Origin: Streptomyces viridiviolaceus
Lineage (GTDB): Bacteria; Actinomycetota; Actinomycetes; Streptomycetales; Streptomycetaceae
NCBI RefSeq assembly: GCF_014650995.1
Contig: NZ_BMWA01000003.1
Location: forward strand, 389,757-450,723
Direction: 5' to 3'
Length of the DNA: 60,967 nt
Shown: positions 30,907 through 41,974 of the stretch, piece after piece
Numbering within the stretch: position 1 is the first letter of the stretch
Layout of the letters: every line of letters begins with the position of its first letter
Position numbers and translations under genes: made by a program
The notes under the pieces: model-generated
Seen by the model: the letters and a program-made list of their open reading frames with translations, nothing else
Databases searched by the model: none
What the model was told of the DNA's origin: nothing

Positions 30907-30977
30907 AGCGGGCGACGGGAATCGAACCCGCGTAGCTAGTTTGGAAGACTAGGGCTCTACCATTGAGCTACGCCCGC
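30907..30977 (-). tRNA. tRNA-Gly (anticodon TCC)
   Basis: 71 nt without CCA. The acceptor stem GCGGGCG/CGCCCGC is perfect, the D-arm contains AGCTCAATGGTAGAGC, the anticodon loop is CTTCCAA, and the T-arm is GCGGGTTCGATTCCCGT. The TCC anticodon reads GGA/GGG codons. 3' CCA is not encoded. Confidence 0.97.
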
Positions 30978-31142
30978 ACGGCGCGCACCGCAGGTCGGCG
31001 ACCGCGGCACTGCAGGCATCGTAGCGGGTCGTCCCCCTTCACCGCACACCCCGTTTCCGTCGACCCCGGACCTTCGCGGACGCTCGGGAAAATGAGGCGC
31101 TCCCCACTGCCTGGCGGCATGTACCCTACGTGTCGCACCAGA

Positions 31143-31219
31143 CGGGGTGTGGCGCAGCTTGGTAGCGCGTCCGCTTTGGGAGCGGAAGGCCGTGGGTTCA
31201 AATCCCGCCACCCCGACCA
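31143..31219 (+). tRNA. tRNA-Pro (anticodon TGG)
   Basis: Acceptor stem CGGGGTG (31143-31149) pairs with CACCCCG (31209-31215), discriminator A, then CCA encoded at 31217-31219. Anticodon loop TTTGGGA in a 5-bp stem (TCCGC/GCGGA), T-arm GTGGGTTCAAATCCCGC. TGG reads CCA/CCG. Divergent from tRNA-Gly. Confidence 0.97.
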
Positions 31220-31280
31220 TCCACCGGCCGTCCGGGGTCGTCGACCGGCCATCCGGCCGATCACCTGGCGTGATCACCTT

Positions 31281-31309
31281 TTGGGTGGCGTAGCCGCTGC
31301 CGTTACTAT
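31281..31309 (+). promoter_or_regulatory. Candidate housekeeping promoter of tig
   Basis: TTGGGT (31281-31286), 17-bp spacer, TACTAT (31304-31309). It predicts a start near 31316 and a 5'UTR of about 105 nt before the tig GTG at 31421. Confidence 0.65.
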
Positions 31310-31420
31310 GCAAGCTGCACGCCCGTGTGTCTCAGCGTCTGCAGTCTCCGGGCGGCGAAATCGGCCGGGCCCCTCTGGCTCCGGCAGAACCCAAGAAGTC
31401 AGCCACAAGGAGACCGAACC

Positions 31421-32818
31421 GTGAAGAGCGCCGTGGAGACCCTGAACCCGACCCGGGTTCGGCTCACTGTCGAGGTGCCCTTCGAGGAGCTCAAGGACAG
31501 CCTCGACGCGGCGTACAAGAAGATCAACCAGCAGGTCACGGTGAAGGGCTTCCGCAAGGGCAAGATCCCTGCCCGCGTCATCGACCAGCGGTTCGGCCGC
31601 GGTGCCGTGCTGGAGGAGGCCGTCAACGACGCGCTTCCCAAGTTCTACACCGACGCGGTGAACGAGGCCGAGCTGAACCCGCTCGGCCAGCCCGAGGTCG
31701 ACATCACGGAGCTGAAGGACGGCGAGACGCTGAACTTCACCGCCGAGGTCGACATCCGCCCGACCCTCGAGATCCCGGACTACTCCGGCATCGAGGTCGA
31801 GGTCGACGCCGTCGAGGTCACCGACGAGGACGTCGAGAAGTCCGTGGAGCAGCTGCGCGAGCGCTTCGCCTCCACCTCCCCGGTCGAGCGCGCCGCCGAG
31901 GACGGCGACGTGGTCACCATCGACCTGGAGGCCAAGGTCGACGGCGAGGTCCTCGAGGACGGCATCGCCAACGGCGTCTCCTACACCATCGGCTCCGGTG
32001 AGCTGCTGGACGGCATCGACGACGCCGTGAAGGGCCTGGAGGCCGGTGGCGAGACCACCTTCACCTCCGAGCTCAAGGGTGGCTCGGCGGCCGGCCGCGA
32101 GGCCGAGGTCACCGTCAAGGTCACCCAGGTCGCCAAGCGGGAGCTGCCCGAGCTGGACGACGACTTCGCGCAGCTGGCGTCCGAGTTCGACACCCTGGAC
32201 GAGCTGAAGGCCGACAGCCGCAAGCGCCTGGCCAACATGAAGCAGTACGACCAGGCCACCCAGGCCCAGGAGCGCGTGCTGGACAAGCTGCTCGAGCTGG
32301 TCGAGGTCCCGGTCCCCGAGAAGCTCCTCGAGGACGAGATCAACACCCGCAAGCACAACCTGGAGCACCACCAGCTCGGTCAGATGGGCCTCACCCTCGA
32401 CAAGTACCTGGAGCTCCAGGGCAAGACCGCCGAGGAGTTCGAGACCGAGACCCGCGAGGCCGCGGTCAAGGGCATCAAGACCCAGTTCGTCCTGGACGAG
32501 CTGGTCAAGCAGGAGAAGCTCAACGTCAACCAGGAGGAGCTCACCGAGCACCTCATGCGGCGCGCGGCCTCCTCCGGCATGTCCCCCGACCAGTTCGCGC
32601 AGGCCGTCGTCGAGCAGGGCCAGGTCCCGCTGCTCGTCGGTGAGGTCGCCCGCGGCAAGGCCCTGGCCGTCGTGGTCGAGAAGGCCACGGTCAAGGACAC
32701 CAACGGCGAGATCGTCGACCTGGACGACGAGGAGGACGAGGCGGAGACCGCCGAGGCCGCCGCCGAGGCCCCCGAGGCCGAGGCCGCCGAGGCCGCCGAG
32801 GAGAAGAACGAGGGCTGA
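31421..32818 (+). CDS. tig: Trigger factor, ribosome-associated chaperone
   Basis: 465 residues. Binds the ribosome exit tunnel and shields nascent chains. The N-terminal ribosome-binding domain has [19 protein letters not shown] (signature GFRxGKxP). A PPIase FKBP-like domain follows ([36 protein letters not shown]), then the C-terminal helical arms and an acidic tail of Glu/Ala. Start GTG 31421 with AAGGAGA upstream. It precedes clpP1, the common arrangement. Confidence 0.97.
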   Translation: MKSAVETLNPTRVRLTVEVPFEELKDSLDAAYKKINQQVTVKGFRKGKIPARVIDQRFGRGAVLEEAVNDALPKFYTDAVNEAELNPLGQPEVDITELKDGETLNFTAEVDIRPTLEIPDYSGIEVEVDAVEVTDEDVEKSVEQLRERFASTSPVERAAEDGDVVTIDLEAKVDGEVLEDGIANGVSYTIGSGELLDGIDDAVKGLEAGGETTFTSELKGGSAAGREAEVTVKVTQVAKRELPELDDDFAQLASEFDTLDELKADSRKRLANMKQYDQATQAQERVLDKLLELVEVPVPEKLLEDEINTRKHNLEHHQLGQMGLTLDKYLELQGKTAEEFETETREAAVKGIKTQFVLDELVKQEKLNVNQEELTEHLMRRAASSGMSPDQFAQAVVEQGQVPLLVGEVARGKALAVVVEKATVKDTNGEIVDLDDEEDEAETAEAAAEAPEAEAAEAAEEKNEG

Positions 32819-32845
32819 CCCTCGCGTCACCTCTGACGGACGTAC

Positions 32846-32883
32846 GACGGGCCCCGAGACGCGCATGCCTCTCGGGGCCCGTC
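32846..32883 (+). terminator. Terminator of tig
   Basis: 14-bp perfect stem (GACGGGCCCCGAGA and complement at 32870-32883) with a 10-nt loop, 28 bp past the tig stop. Confidence 0.85.
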
Positions 32884-32985
32884 GCGTCGTCCGGCCCCGG
32901 GGGTCGCGGGGAACCATGCGACAGGCCGTGACCCACCCGTGCCCGCCCGCGACCGGCAGGTTCACGGCGAACCCCACCCGGGGGC
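32884..32985. repeat. Weak match to a dispersed Streptomyces intergenic repeat
   Basis: The stretch ggggtcgcggggaacca and the following proline-free GC-rich sequence resemble the repeat family seen better at 39908-39975 (core ggggcgcggggaacc). This copy is degenerate. It belongs to the 384-bp tig/clpP1 spacer, which also contains the tig terminator and the clpP1 control sites. Confidence 0.3.
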
Positions 32986-33038
32986 CCGGGGCGCGGCCCC
33001 CGCGACGGCGACACCAGCGCCGGGCGGCAACCAACCTG

Positions 33039-33052
33039 CGCTCACAGCGAAC
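33039..33052 (-). promoter_or_regulatory. ClgR box upstream of clpP1
   Basis: On the minus strand, GTTCGC-TGTGA-GCG matches the ClgR consensus GTTCGC-N5-GCG. ClgR activates clpP1clpP2 and other protease genes in Streptomyces lividans. The site centre is about 50-55 bp before the start suggested by TAGGGT at 33091. Confidence 0.8.
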
Positions 33053-33064
33053 ACCGCCGGAACC

Positions 33065-33091
33065 GGGATGGCGCCGCAGGCCCACCGCGTT
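33065..33091 (+). promoter_or_regulatory. Sigma-R-like promoter of clpP1 (GGGATG-N18-GTT)
   Basis: GGGATG at 33065-33070 and GTT at 33089-33091 with exactly 18 bp between, near the sigma-R consensus GGGAAT-N18-GTT. TAGGGT (33091-33096) overlaps as a possible housekeeping -10 box. Stress induction of Clp by sigma-R is known in S. coelicolor; the assignment here is sequence inference. Confidence 0.5.
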
Positions 33092-33202
33092 AGGGTCCAT
33101 GAATACGAGGGCAGGGGAGTCCCCGAACAGCGCCGGACGGCCCCACGCCCCGGCAGAACACGTGAGACGGCCCGGCGCCGTCGTAGACGAGCAGGTGGAT
33201 AC

Positions 33203-33820
33203 GTGACGAATCTGATGCCCTCCGCCGCCGGCGAGCCTTCCATCGGTGGTGGCCTCGGCGACCAGGTCTACAACCGGCTGCTCGGCGAGCGGATCATCTT
33301 CCTCGGTCAGCCGGTGGACGACGACATCGCCAACAAGATCACCGCGCAGCTGCTGCTCCTTGCCTCCGACCCGGACAAGGACATTTACCTGTACATCAAC
33401 AGCCCGGGCGGTTCGATCACGGCCGGCATGGCGATCTACGACACCATGCAGTACATCAAGAACGACGTGGTGACGATCGCCATGGGCCTCGCGGCCTCGA
33501 TGGGTCAGTTCCTGCTCAGCGCGGGCACCCCGGGCAAGCGCTTCGCCCTGCCGAACGCCGAGATCCTGATCCACCAGCCCTCCGCCGGCCTGGCGGGTTC
33601 GGCCTCGGACATCAAGATCCACGCCGAGCGGCTGCTGCACACCAAGAAGCGGATGGCCGAGCTCACGGCCCAGCACACCGGCCAGACGGTCGAGCAGATC
33701 ACCCGCGACTCGGACCGCGACCGCTGGTTCGACGCCTTCGAGGCCAAGGAGTACGGCCTCATCGACGACGTCATCGCCACGGCCGCCGGCATGCCGGGCG
33801 GCGGCGGCACCGGGGCCTGA
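33203..33820 (+). CDS. clpP1: ATP-dependent Clp protease proteolytic subunit 1
   Basis: 205 residues. Serine protease of the Clp core: catalytic Ser in [11 protein letters not shown], His in LIHQPSAG and Asp in DRDRWFDA. The IG-type processing region is at the N-terminus. GTG 33203 ([12 protein letters not shown]) follows GCAGGTGGAT; ATG 33214 is the alternative. Associates with ClpP2 and is fed by ClpX or ClpC. Preceded by a ClgR box. In Streptomyces, clpP1clpP2 is the main operon and clpP3clpP4 is induced when it fails. Confidence 0.96.
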   Translation: MTNLMPSAAGEPSIGGGLGDQVYNRLLGERIIFLGQPVDDDIANKITAQLLLLASDPDKDIYLYINSPGGSITAGMAIYDTMQYIKNDVVTIAMGLAASMGQFLLSAGTPGKRFALPNAEILIHQPSAGLAGSASDIKIHAERLLHTKKRMAELTAQHTGQTVEQITRDSDRDRWFDAFEAKEYGLIDDVIATAAGMPGGGGTGA

Positions 33821-33932
33821 GCCGCTCCCCACGGGGCCTCCGGGTCCCGTGGGAACGAGCCGAGCCCTCTGCGGGCCCAGCGCGCCCCAGCCAGCCCCGA
33901 GCGACCGCCTCAGCCCCTTTCCAGGAGACACT

Positions 33933-34613
33933 GTGAACGACTTCCCCGGCAGCGGCCTGTACGACCGCACGCGCGCCGAGTACACCGGCCCCGCGGCCGA
34001 GTCCCGCTACGTCATCCCGCGCTTCGTCGAGCGCACCTCCCAGGGCATCCGCGAGTACGACCCGTACGCGAAGCTCTTCGAGGAGCGCGTGATCTTCCTG
34101 GGCGTCCAGATCGACGACGCCTCCGCCAACGACGTCATGGCGCAGCTGCTGTGCCTGGAGTCGATGGACCCCGACCGGGACATCTCGGTCTACATCAACA
34201 GCCCCGGCGGCTCCTTCACGGCGCTCACGGCCATCTACGACACGATGCAGTACGTGAAGCCGGACATCCAGACGGTCTGCATGGGCCAGGCGGCCTCCGC
34301 CGCCGCCGTCCTGCTGGCCGCCGGCACGCCGGGCAAGCGCATGGCGCTGCCGAACGCCCGCGTCCTGATCCACCAGCCCTACAGCGAGACCGGCCGCGGC
34401 CAGGTCTCCGACCTGGAGATCGCCGCCAACGAGATCCTGCGGATGCGCTCGCAGCTGGAGGAGATGCTGGCCAAGCACTCCACCACGCCGGTCGAGAAGA
34501 TCCGCGAGGACATCGAGCGCGACAAGATCCTCACGGCCGAGGACGCGCTGAGCTACGGCCTGATCGACCAGATCATCACCACCCGGAAGATGGACAACGC
34601 CTCCCTCCGCTGA
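33933..34613 (+). CDS. clpP2: ATP-dependent Clp protease proteolytic subunit 2
   Basis: 226 residues. Catalytic Ser in [14 protein letters not shown], His in [10 protein letters not shown], Asp in [10 protein letters not shown] region. The N-terminus ([22 protein letters not shown]) is longer than in ClpP1. The GTG at 33933 follows CAGGAGACA. Operon with clpP1, separated by 112 bp. Confidence 0.96.
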   Translation: MNDFPGSGLYDRTRAEYTGPAAESRYVIPRFVERTSQGIREYDPYAKLFEERVIFLGVQIDDASANDVMAQLLCLESMDPDRDISVYINSPGGSFTALTAIYDTMQYVKPDIQTVCMGQAASAAAVLLAAGTPGKRMALPNARVLIHQPYSETGRGQVSDLEIAANEILRMRSQLEEMLAKHSTTPVEKIREDIERDKILTAEDALSYGLIDQIITTRKMDNASLR

Positions 34614-34637
34614 GGCGGGAGGCTGTATCGTCTGCCG

Positions 34638-34689
34638 CCCCTTGGCATGGTTTGGCGCGTTTCACGTCAAAGCGAACCGTGCCAAGGGG
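34638..34689 (+). promoter_or_regulatory. Long imperfect hairpin between clpP2 and clpX
   Basis: CCCCTTGGCA (34638-34647) pairs with TGCCAAGGGG (34680-34689), and GGTT/AACC extends the stem. It may end the clpP1P2 transcript or act as a leader element for clpX. Its descending arm contains GTTCGC-N5-CGT on the minus strand, which is one or two bases short of a ClgR box. Confidence 0.5.
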
Positions 34690-34794
34690 GGCCCGAACGG
34701 GGGGCCCGGCAAGGTACCGTCGACATAAGGCAGCACCAGGAGCCGCTGGACTCGAACGTGTCCAGGCGTCTCCCAGGCGAAGGGGAAGCACACC

Positions 34795-36081
<1,287 letters not shown>

Positions 36082-36100
36082 CCGTCGCCGTACGCACGCC

Positions 36101-36132
36101 GAAGGGGCCCGGTCGAGCGACCGGGCCCCTTT
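36101..36132. terminator. Bidirectional terminator after clpX
   Basis: About 15-bp stem (GAAGGGGCCCGGTCG pairing with the complementary arm ending at 36132), between clpX and the convergent gene. Confidence 0.88.
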
Positions 36133-36150
36133 CGCGTGGTGCCGACGGCG

Positions 36151-37092
36151 TCAGGCCTTGACGCGGACTTCCTTGCGGAGCTTGGTGGTGAGGTCCACCG
36201 CCACGTCCTTGCTGATGCCCGTGGTGACCTCACCGGGCGACACCATGGCGATGGTGCTGTAGTCGGCCCACGCGCAGAACCAGTCGGTCTTCTCCTTCTT
36301 GGTGACCGGGTTCTTGCCCTGGGCCGCCTGGCACCTCATGACCGCGCCGTCGAGGTCGACCTCCTCGGCCTCGCCGACGAGGTCCGCCTCGGTGTCCGTG
36401 CTGCCGGAGGAGCCCTCCTCGGAGGACTTCTTCATCTCGGCGAAGAGCTTGTCCAGCGCCGCCTCGGGGTCGGCGATCTCACCGTAGGCACCGGCGTACG
36501 TGATCGTCTTGAAGTCGGACGGGGCCGAGCTGGGGTCGCTCGGGTCGTAACTCGTGGGGTCCGCCGTGGAGTACACGGCGACGACGGACTTGCCGTTCTT
36601 GACGCCGGACTTCTCCAGGTCACTCGCGGAGTCGTCGCCGCCGGCGCCGTCCTCGGAGACCCGCTTGTAGTCGGTGAGCACCGTCGCCGGCGTCGTCAGC
36701 TTGTGGGCGCCGTCGTCCTCGATGCCGCCCGCGCCGCCGCCCCCGCCGAGGACGAAGTACGCGCCGACGCCGATCGCGGCCACGACCGCCACCGCGCCGA
36801 TGATCAGGCCGGTCTTCTTCTTGCCGCCGCCCGCGGCCGGAGGCTGGGGCATGCCGTAGGGCTGCTGGCCGTACGGGGGCTGCTGGCCGTAGGGGTTCGG
36901 CTGCTGCGGGACGCCCTGCGGGGGCTGCTGCGGGTAGCCGTAGCCCGGCTGGGGCTGGGGAGGGGGCGCCTGCTGGGGGTAGCCGTAGCCGGGCTGGGGG
37001 GCCTGCGGCGGCTGGCCGTACGGTCCCGGCTGGCCGTACGGTCCGGGCTGCTGGGGCTGCCCGCCGTACGGGCCCGGCTGGTTGTGACTCAT
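36151..37092 (-). CDS. Pro/Gly/Gln/Tyr-rich single-pass membrane protein
   Basis: 313 residues. The first ~85 residues are repeats of PGPYGQP, PGYGYPQQ and related units, then a basic patch GGGKKKTG, one helix (LIIGAVAVVAAIGVGAYFVL) and an extracytoplasmic domain with two Cys (VMRCQAAQG, WFCAWADYS). The start ATG 37092 (MSHNQPGPYG) is clear. Similar proteins are common in actinobacteria and are of unknown function. The Pro/Tyr-rich tail could interact with other cytoplasmic proteins. Confidence 0.8.
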   Translation of the reverse strand: MSHNQPGPYGGQPQQPGPYGQPGPYGQPPQAPQPGYGYPQQAPPPQPQPGYGYPQQPPQGVPQQPNPYGQQPPYGQQPYGMPQPPAAGGGKKKTGLIIGAVAVVAAIGVGAYFVLGGGGGAGGIEDDGAHKLTTPATVLTDYKRVSEDGAGGDDSASDLEKSGVKNGKSVVAVYSTADPTSYDPSDPSSAPSDFKTITYAGAYGEIADPEAALDKLFAEMKKSSEEGSSGSTDTEADLVGEAEEVDLDGAVMRCQAAQGKNPVTKKEKTDWFCAWADYSTIAMVSPGEVTTGISKDVAVDLTTKLRKEVRVKA

Positions 37093-37229
37093 TCCTGGGT
37101 TCCCCTCCAGATGCTTACGTGGTGCTGACATCCTGACGCAGATATGGCGTGCGCAGGTCACCGGGGGGCGCACCGTTACAAAGGAATGGCGTTTCGGGAC
37201 TGGGCCGTGACGCCCTTAAACTGACCCCC

Positions 37230-39854
37230 GTGACCGACAAGACTCAGCAGCCGCAATCAGCGCCCACGACCGAACTGCCGACCCAGTACACGCCGGCCGA
37301 GGTAGAGGGGAAGCTGTACGAGCGCTGGGTAGAACAGGGCTACTTCGAGGCGGACGCGGGGAGCGACAAGCCGCCGTTCACCGTCGTCATCCCGCCGCCG
37401 AACGTCACGGGCAGCCTGCACCTCGGGCACGCCTTCGAGCACACGCTCATCGACGCCCTGACCCGCCGCAAGCGGATGCAGGGGTACGAGACGCTGTGGC
37501 AGCCCGGCATGGACCACGCCGGGATCGCGACGCAGAACGTCGTCGAGCGGGAGCTCGCCAAGGAGGGCAAGTCCCGGCACGACCTGGGCCGGGAGGCATT
37601 CGTCGAGCGGGTCTGGCAGTGGAAGTCCGAGTCCGGTGGGCAGATCAGCGGACAGATGCGACGCCTCGGTGACGGCGTCGCCTGGTCGCGTGAGCGCTTC
37701 ACCATGGACGAGGGGCTGTCCCAGGCCGTCCAGACCATCTTCAAGCGGCTCTACGACGACGAGCTGATCTACCGCGCCGAGCGCATCATCAACTGGTGCC
37801 CGCGCTGCCTGACCGCGATCTCCGACATCGAGGTCGAGTACCAGGACGACGACGGCGAGCTCGTCTCGATGAAGTACGGCGACGGGGACGACACCATCGT
37901 CGTCGCCACCACCCGCGCCGAGACCATGCTCGGTGACACCGCCGTCGCCGTGCACCCCGAGGACGAGCGGTACAAGCACCTGGTCGGCAAGCTCATCAAG
38001 CTGCCGCTCACCGACCGCTCCATCCCGGTCGTCGCCGACGAGCACGTCGACCCCGAGTTCGGCACCGGCGCCGTCAAGGTGACGCCCGCCCACGACCCGA
38101 ACGACTTCGAGATCGGCCAGCGGCACGACCTGCCCGCCGTCACGATCATGGACGAGCATGCCGTGATCACCGCCCACGGCCCCTTCCAGGGCCTGGACCG
38201 GCTGGAGGCCCGCTCCGCCATCGTCGCCGCGCTGCGCGCCGAGGGCCGGATCGTCGCCGAGAAGCGGCCGTACGTCCACTCCGTCGGCCACTGCTCGCGC
38301 TGCAAGACCACCATCGAGCCGCGCCTGTCCATGCAGTGGTGGGTCAAGGTCGGCCCGCTGGCCAAGGCGGCCGGCGACGCGGTCCGTGACGGCAAGGTCA
38401 AGATCCACCCGCAGGAGATGGAGAAGCGGTACTTCGACTGGGTCGACAACCTGCACGACTGGTGCATCTCGCGCCAGCTGTGGTGGGGCCACCGCATCCC
38501 GGTCTGGTACGGCCCGAACGGCGAGGTCGTCTGCGTCGGTCCCGACGAGCAGCCGCCGACCGGCGAGGGCTGGCACCAGGACTCCGACGTCCTGGACACC
38601 TGGTTCTCGTCCGGCCTGTGGCCGTTCTCCACGCTCGGCTGGCCGGAGCAGACCGAGTCGCTCGCGAAGTTCTACCCGAACTCCGTCCTGGTCACCGGCT
38701 ACGACATCCTCTTCTTCTGGGTCGCCCGGATGATGATGTTCGGCCTGTACGCCATGGACGGCACCCCGCCGTTCCACACCATCGCCCTGCACGGCATGGT
38801 CCGTGACCAGAACGGCAAGAAGATGTCGAAGTCCTTCGGCAACGTGGTGAACCCGCTGGACTGGATGGACAAGTACGGCTCCGACGCGCTCCGCTTCACC
38901 CTGGCGCGCGGTGCCAACCCGGGCGTCGACGTCCCGATCGGCGAGGACTGGGTCCAGGGCTCCCGCAACTTCGCGAACAAGATCTGGAACGCCACCCGCT
39001 TCGCGCTGATGAACGGCGCGACGGTCGACGGGCCGCTGCCGGACGCGTCGAAGATGTCCTCGACCGACCGCTGGATCCTCTCCCGTCTGAACTCGGTCGT
39101 CGCCGAGGTCGACGTGTACTACGAGGACTACCAGTTCGCGAAGCTGTCGGACGCGCTGTTCCACTTCGCCTGGGACGAGGTCTTCGACTGGTACGTCGAG
39201 CTCTCCAAGACGACGTTCCAGGCGGGCGGCGAGGCGGCCGAGGTCAGCAAGCGCGTCCTCGGCGAGGTCCTGGACGTCACGCTGCGGCTGCTGCACCCGG
39301 TGGTCCCGTTCGTGACGGAGACCCTGTGGACCACGCTGACCGGCGGCGAGTCGGTCGTCGTCGCGGACTGGCCGGAGGACTCGGGCTTCCGGGACGTCGA
39401 CGCCGAGCGCGAGATCGAGACGCTCCAGTCGGTGATCACCGAGGTCCGCCGGTTCCGCGCCGACCAGGGTCTCCAGCCCGGTCAGCGGGTCCCGGCCCGG
39501 CTGTCGCTGGCCGGCACGGCGCTCGCCCCGCACGAGGCGGCCGTCCGGCAGCTGCTGCGGCTGCAGCCGGAGGGCGACTCCTTCACGGCCACGGCGACGC
39601 TGCCGGTGGCGGGTGTCGAGGTGGCGCTGGACCTGTCCGGTGCCATCGACGTGGCCGCGGAGCGCAAGCGGCTCGCGAAGGACCTCGCGGCCGCGGAGAA
39701 GGAGAAGGCGCAGGCCAACGGGAAGCTCGGCAACGAGGCGTTCCTCGCGAAGGCGCCGGATCACGTGGTGGAGAAGATCCGGACGCGGCTGGCCAAGGCC
39801 GACGAGGACATCGCGCGGATCCAGGCGCAGCTGGAGCGGCTGCCGCAGGCGTAG
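37230..39854 (+). CDS. valS: Valyl-tRNA synthetase
   Basis: 874 residues, class I aminoacyl-tRNA synthetase. HIGH motif in [22 protein letters not shown] in [13 protein letters not shown], an editing domain in between, and the C-terminal coiled-coil ([20 protein letters not shown]). GTG 37230 ([10 protein letters not shown]) is the start. No ribosome-binding site is visible; TAAACT (37217-37222) ends 7 nt before it, predicting a leaderless mRNA. Followed by folC, DUF4233 and ndk, as in mycobacteria. Confidence 0.97.
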   Translation: MTDKTQQPQSAPTTELPTQYTPAEVEGKLYERWVEQGYFEADAGSDKPPFTVVIPPPNVTGSLHLGHAFEHTLIDALTRRKRMQGYETLWQPGMDHAGIATQNVVERELAKEGKSRHDLGREAFVERVWQWKSESGGQISGQMRRLGDGVAWSRERFTMDEGLSQAVQTIFKRLYDDELIYRAERIINWCPRCLTAISDIEVEYQDDDGELVSMKYGDGDDTIVVATTRAETMLGDTAVAVHPEDERYKHLVGKLIKLPLTDRSIPVVADEHVDPEFGTGAVKVTPAHDPNDFEIGQRHDLPAVTIMDEHAVITAHGPFQGLDRLEARSAIVAALRAEGRIVAEKRPYVHSVGHCSRCKTTIEPRLSMQWWVKVGPLAKAAGDAVRDGKVKIHPQEMEKRYFDWVDNLHDWCISRQLWWGHRIPVWYGPNGEVVCVGPDEQPPTGEGWHQDSDVLDTWFSSGLWPFSTLGWPEQTESLAKFYPNSVLVTGYDILFFWVARMMMFGLYAMDGTPPFHTIALHGMVRDQNGKKMSKSFGNVVNPLDWMDKYGSDALRFTLARGANPGVDVPIGEDWVQGSRNFANKIWNATRFALMNGATVDGPLPDASKMSSTDRWILSRLNSVVAEVDVYYEDYQFAKLSDALFHFAWDEVFDWYVELSKTTFQAGGEAAEVSKRVLGEVLDVTLRLLHPVVPFVTETLWTTLTGGESVVVADWPEDSGFRDVDAEREIETLQSVITEVRRFRADQGLQPGQRVPARLSLAGTALAPHEAAVRQLLRLQPEGDSFTATATLPVAGVEVALDLSGAIDVAAERKRLAKDLAAAEKEKAQANGKLGNEAFLAKAPDHVVEKIRTRLAKADEDIARIQAQLERLPQA

Positions 39855-39870
39855 GCGCCCGTACGTGGAG

Positions 39871-39907
39871 GAAGGCTCCCGGTGCCCTGTCGGCGCCGGG
39901 AGCCTTC
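39871..39907 (+). terminator. Terminator of valS
   Basis: 12-bp perfect stem (GAAGGCTCCCGG and complement at 39896-39907), 16 bp past the valS stop. Confidence 0.85.
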
Positions 39908-39975
39908 ACGCTCCCAGGGGCGCGGGGAACCGCGCGAGCAACCAGCGACGGCCCGCAGCCGCGCGACAGGACAAG
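39908..39975. repeat. Dispersed Streptomyces intergenic repeat (ggggcgcggggaac type)
   Basis: The sequence aggggcgcggggaaccgcgcg, with a downstream cgacggcccgcagc, matches a repeat I know from many intergenic positions of Streptomyces genomes (core ggggcgcggggaactgcgcg). It lies between the valS terminator and the folC promoter. Confidence 0.6.
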
Positions 39976-40018
39976 CCACCCACAACCTCTGTCGGCGATG
40001 CTCCGTAGACTGGTCCCC

Positions 40019-41539
40019 GTGAGTGAGCTCCCCCCGCACGACAGCAGTGAGCAGTCGGACCCCGGTGAATCGTTCGACGAGATCATCGCGGCCGAGACCG
40101 ACCGTGACCCCGATCTCGCGGTCATCGAGGCCGGCAGCCGTACCCTGCGGACGCAGGGCGGCCCGCCGCAGGCCGATGTCCCCGCGCGGCCTGAGGATCC
40201 CGAGGTGGACAGGGCCCTGCGCGAGGTCGAGGCGGAGCTCGCGACCCGCTGGGGCGAGACCAAGCTGGAGCCGTCCGTCGCGCGCATCGCCGCGCTGATG
40301 GACGTGCTGGGCGAGCCGCAGCGGTCGTACCCGTCCATCCACATCACGGGGACCAACGGCAAGACCTCCACCGCCCGCATGATCGAGGCCCTGCTCGGCG
40401 CCTTCGAGCTGCGCACCGGGCGGTACACCTCCCCGCACGTGCAGTCCATCACCGAGCGGATCAGCCTGGACGGGGCGCCGGTCTCCCCGGAGCGGTTCAT
40501 CGAGACGTACCAGGACATCAAGCCGTACGTCGAGATGGTGGACGCGCAGCAGGAGTACCGGCTGTCCTTCTTCGAGGTGCTCACGGGCATGGCGTACGCC
40601 GCCTTCGCCGACGCGCCCGTCGACGTGGCGGTCGTGGAAGTGGGGATGGGCGGCTCCTGGGACGCCACCAACGTCATCGACGGGGACGTCGCCGTCGTCA
40701 CGCCGATCGACCTGGACCACACCGACCGGCTCGGCGAGACGCTCGCCGCGATCGCCGGCGAGAAGGCCGGCATCGTCAAGCAGGACGCCACCGTGATCCT
40801 GGCCCAGCAGCCGGTGGACGCGGCGCAGGTGCTGCTGAAGAAGGCCGTGGACGTGAACGCGACCGTGGCGCGTGAGGGGCTGGAGTTCGGCGTCGTCGCC
40901 CGGCAGGTCGCCGTCGGCGGGCAGCTGCTGACCCTGCGCGGGCTCGGCGGCGAGTACACCGAGATCTACCTGCCGCTGCACGGCGCCCACCAGGCGCACA
41001 ACGCCGCCGTGGCGCTCGCCGCCGTCGAGGCGTTCTTCGGCGTCGGGGCGCAGCGTCCCGAGCCGCTCGACGTCGACACCGTGCGCAAGGCCTTCGCCGC
41101 CGTCGCCTCACCGGGGCGGCTGGAGGTCGTGCGGCGTTCGCCCACCGTCGTGCTGGACGCCGCACACAACCCGGCCGGCGCGCGGGTGACCGCGGAGGCG
41201 GTCGGGGAGGCGTTCCAGTTCAGCCGGCTCATCGGCGTGGTCGGCGCGAGCGGCGACAAGAACGTGCGGGGGCTGCTGGAGGCCTTCGAGCCGGTCTTCG
41301 CCGAGGTCGTCGTCACCCAGAACTCCAGCCACCGCGCGATGGACGCCGACGAGCTGGCGGCGATCGCCGTCGAGGTGTTCGGGGAGGACCGCGTGCAGGT
41401 CGAGCCGCGGCTGCCGGACGCGCTGGAGGCCGCGATCACGCTGGCCGAGGAGGAGGGCGAGTTCGCGGGCGGCGGCGTGCTCGTCACCGGTTCCGTCATC
41501 ACCGTCGGCGAGGCCCGGCTGCTGCTGGGGAAGGGCTGA
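40019..41539 (+). CDS. folC: Bifunctional folylpolyglutamate synthase / dihydrofolate synthase
   Basis: 506 residues, longer than the usual 430 because of a disordered N-terminal extension of about 60 residues. Mur-ligase P-loop ITGTNGKTSTARMIEALLG, VEVGMGGSWDATNV, DLDHTDRLG and DAAHNPAGA are present. It adds glutamate to dihydropteroate and folates. GTG 40019 is used because TAGACT (40006-40011) lies 7 nt upstream and no SD is visible. DUF4233 follows after 8 nt. Confidence 0.94.
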   Translation: MSELPPHDSSEQSDPGESFDEIIAAETDRDPDLAVIEAGSRTLRTQGGPPQADVPARPEDPEVDRALREVEAELATRWGETKLEPSVARIAALMDVLGEPQRSYPSIHITGTNGKTSTARMIEALLGAFELRTGRYTSPHVQSITERISLDGAPVSPERFIETYQDIKPYVEMVDAQQEYRLSFFEVLTGMAYAAFADAPVDVAVVEVGMGGSWDATNVIDGDVAVVTPIDLDHTDRLGETLAAIAGEKAGIVKQDATVILAQQPVDAAQVLLKKAVDVNATVAREGLEFGVVARQVAVGGQLLTLRGLGGEYTEIYLPLHGAHQAHNAAVALAAVEAFFGVGAQRPEPLDVDTVRKAFAAVASPGRLEVVRRSPTVVLDAAHNPAGARVTAEAVGEAFQFSRLIGVVGASGDKNVRGLLEAFEPVFAEVVVTQNSSHRAMDADELAAIAVEVFGEDRVQVEPRLPDALEAAITLAEEEGEFAGGGVLVTGSVITVGEARLLLGKG

Positions 41540-41547
41540 GGAAACCC

Positions 41548-41904
41548 GTGCGTACGCTCTGTGCATCGACCCTTATCGGCGAGTTCTTCGTCATCGGCTT
41601 CGCCGGGCTGGTCGCCATGAAGGACCCGGACCTGTCCATGGGGACGGTGTGGACGGTCAGCGGTATCGCGATGTTCCTGTGCCTGGTGCTGTGCGGCGGG
41701 GTGACCCGGCCCGGCGGCATCGCCTTCGGCTGGGCGCTGCAGATCGCGCTCGTCGCCTCCGGGTTCGTCGTGCCGACGATGTTCTTCCTCGGCGTCGTCT
41801 TCGCGGCCCTGTGGTGGGCCTCGGTGCACTACGGGCGGAAGATCGACGAGGCGAAGGCGAGGTTCGCGGCCCAGTCCGACGCGTCTACACCTGACGCTGC
41901 GTGA
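41548..41904 (+). CDS. DUF4233 membrane protein
   Basis: 118 residues, three to four membrane helices (IGEFFVIGFAGLVAM, SGIAMFLCLVLCGG, WALQIALVASGFV, FLGVVFAALWWAS). The family is always next to folC in actinobacteria and no function is known. GTG start at 41548, 8 nt after folC. ndk follows 70 bp later. Confidence 0.87.
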   Translation: MRTLCASTLIGEFFVIGFAGLVAMKDPDLSMGTVWTVSGIAMFLCLVLCGGVTRPGGIAFGWALQIALVASGFVVPTMFFLGVVFAALWWASVHYGRKIDEAKARFAAQSDASTPDAA

Positions 41905-41974
41905 CGGGCGCTCCGACACGCCCGGTAACCTCAGTCATCACCTCGCACAACCTCACATTCCAAGGAGCCCCGTC

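Noticed and set aside
33089..33595. Reading clpP1 from an upstream ATG
   Set aside because: The conserved ClpP sequence begins at the GTG 33203 and promoter elements lie in the upstream stretch.
37257..39764. 835-codon frame opposite valS
   Set aside because: Shadow of valS; no domain, no start signal.
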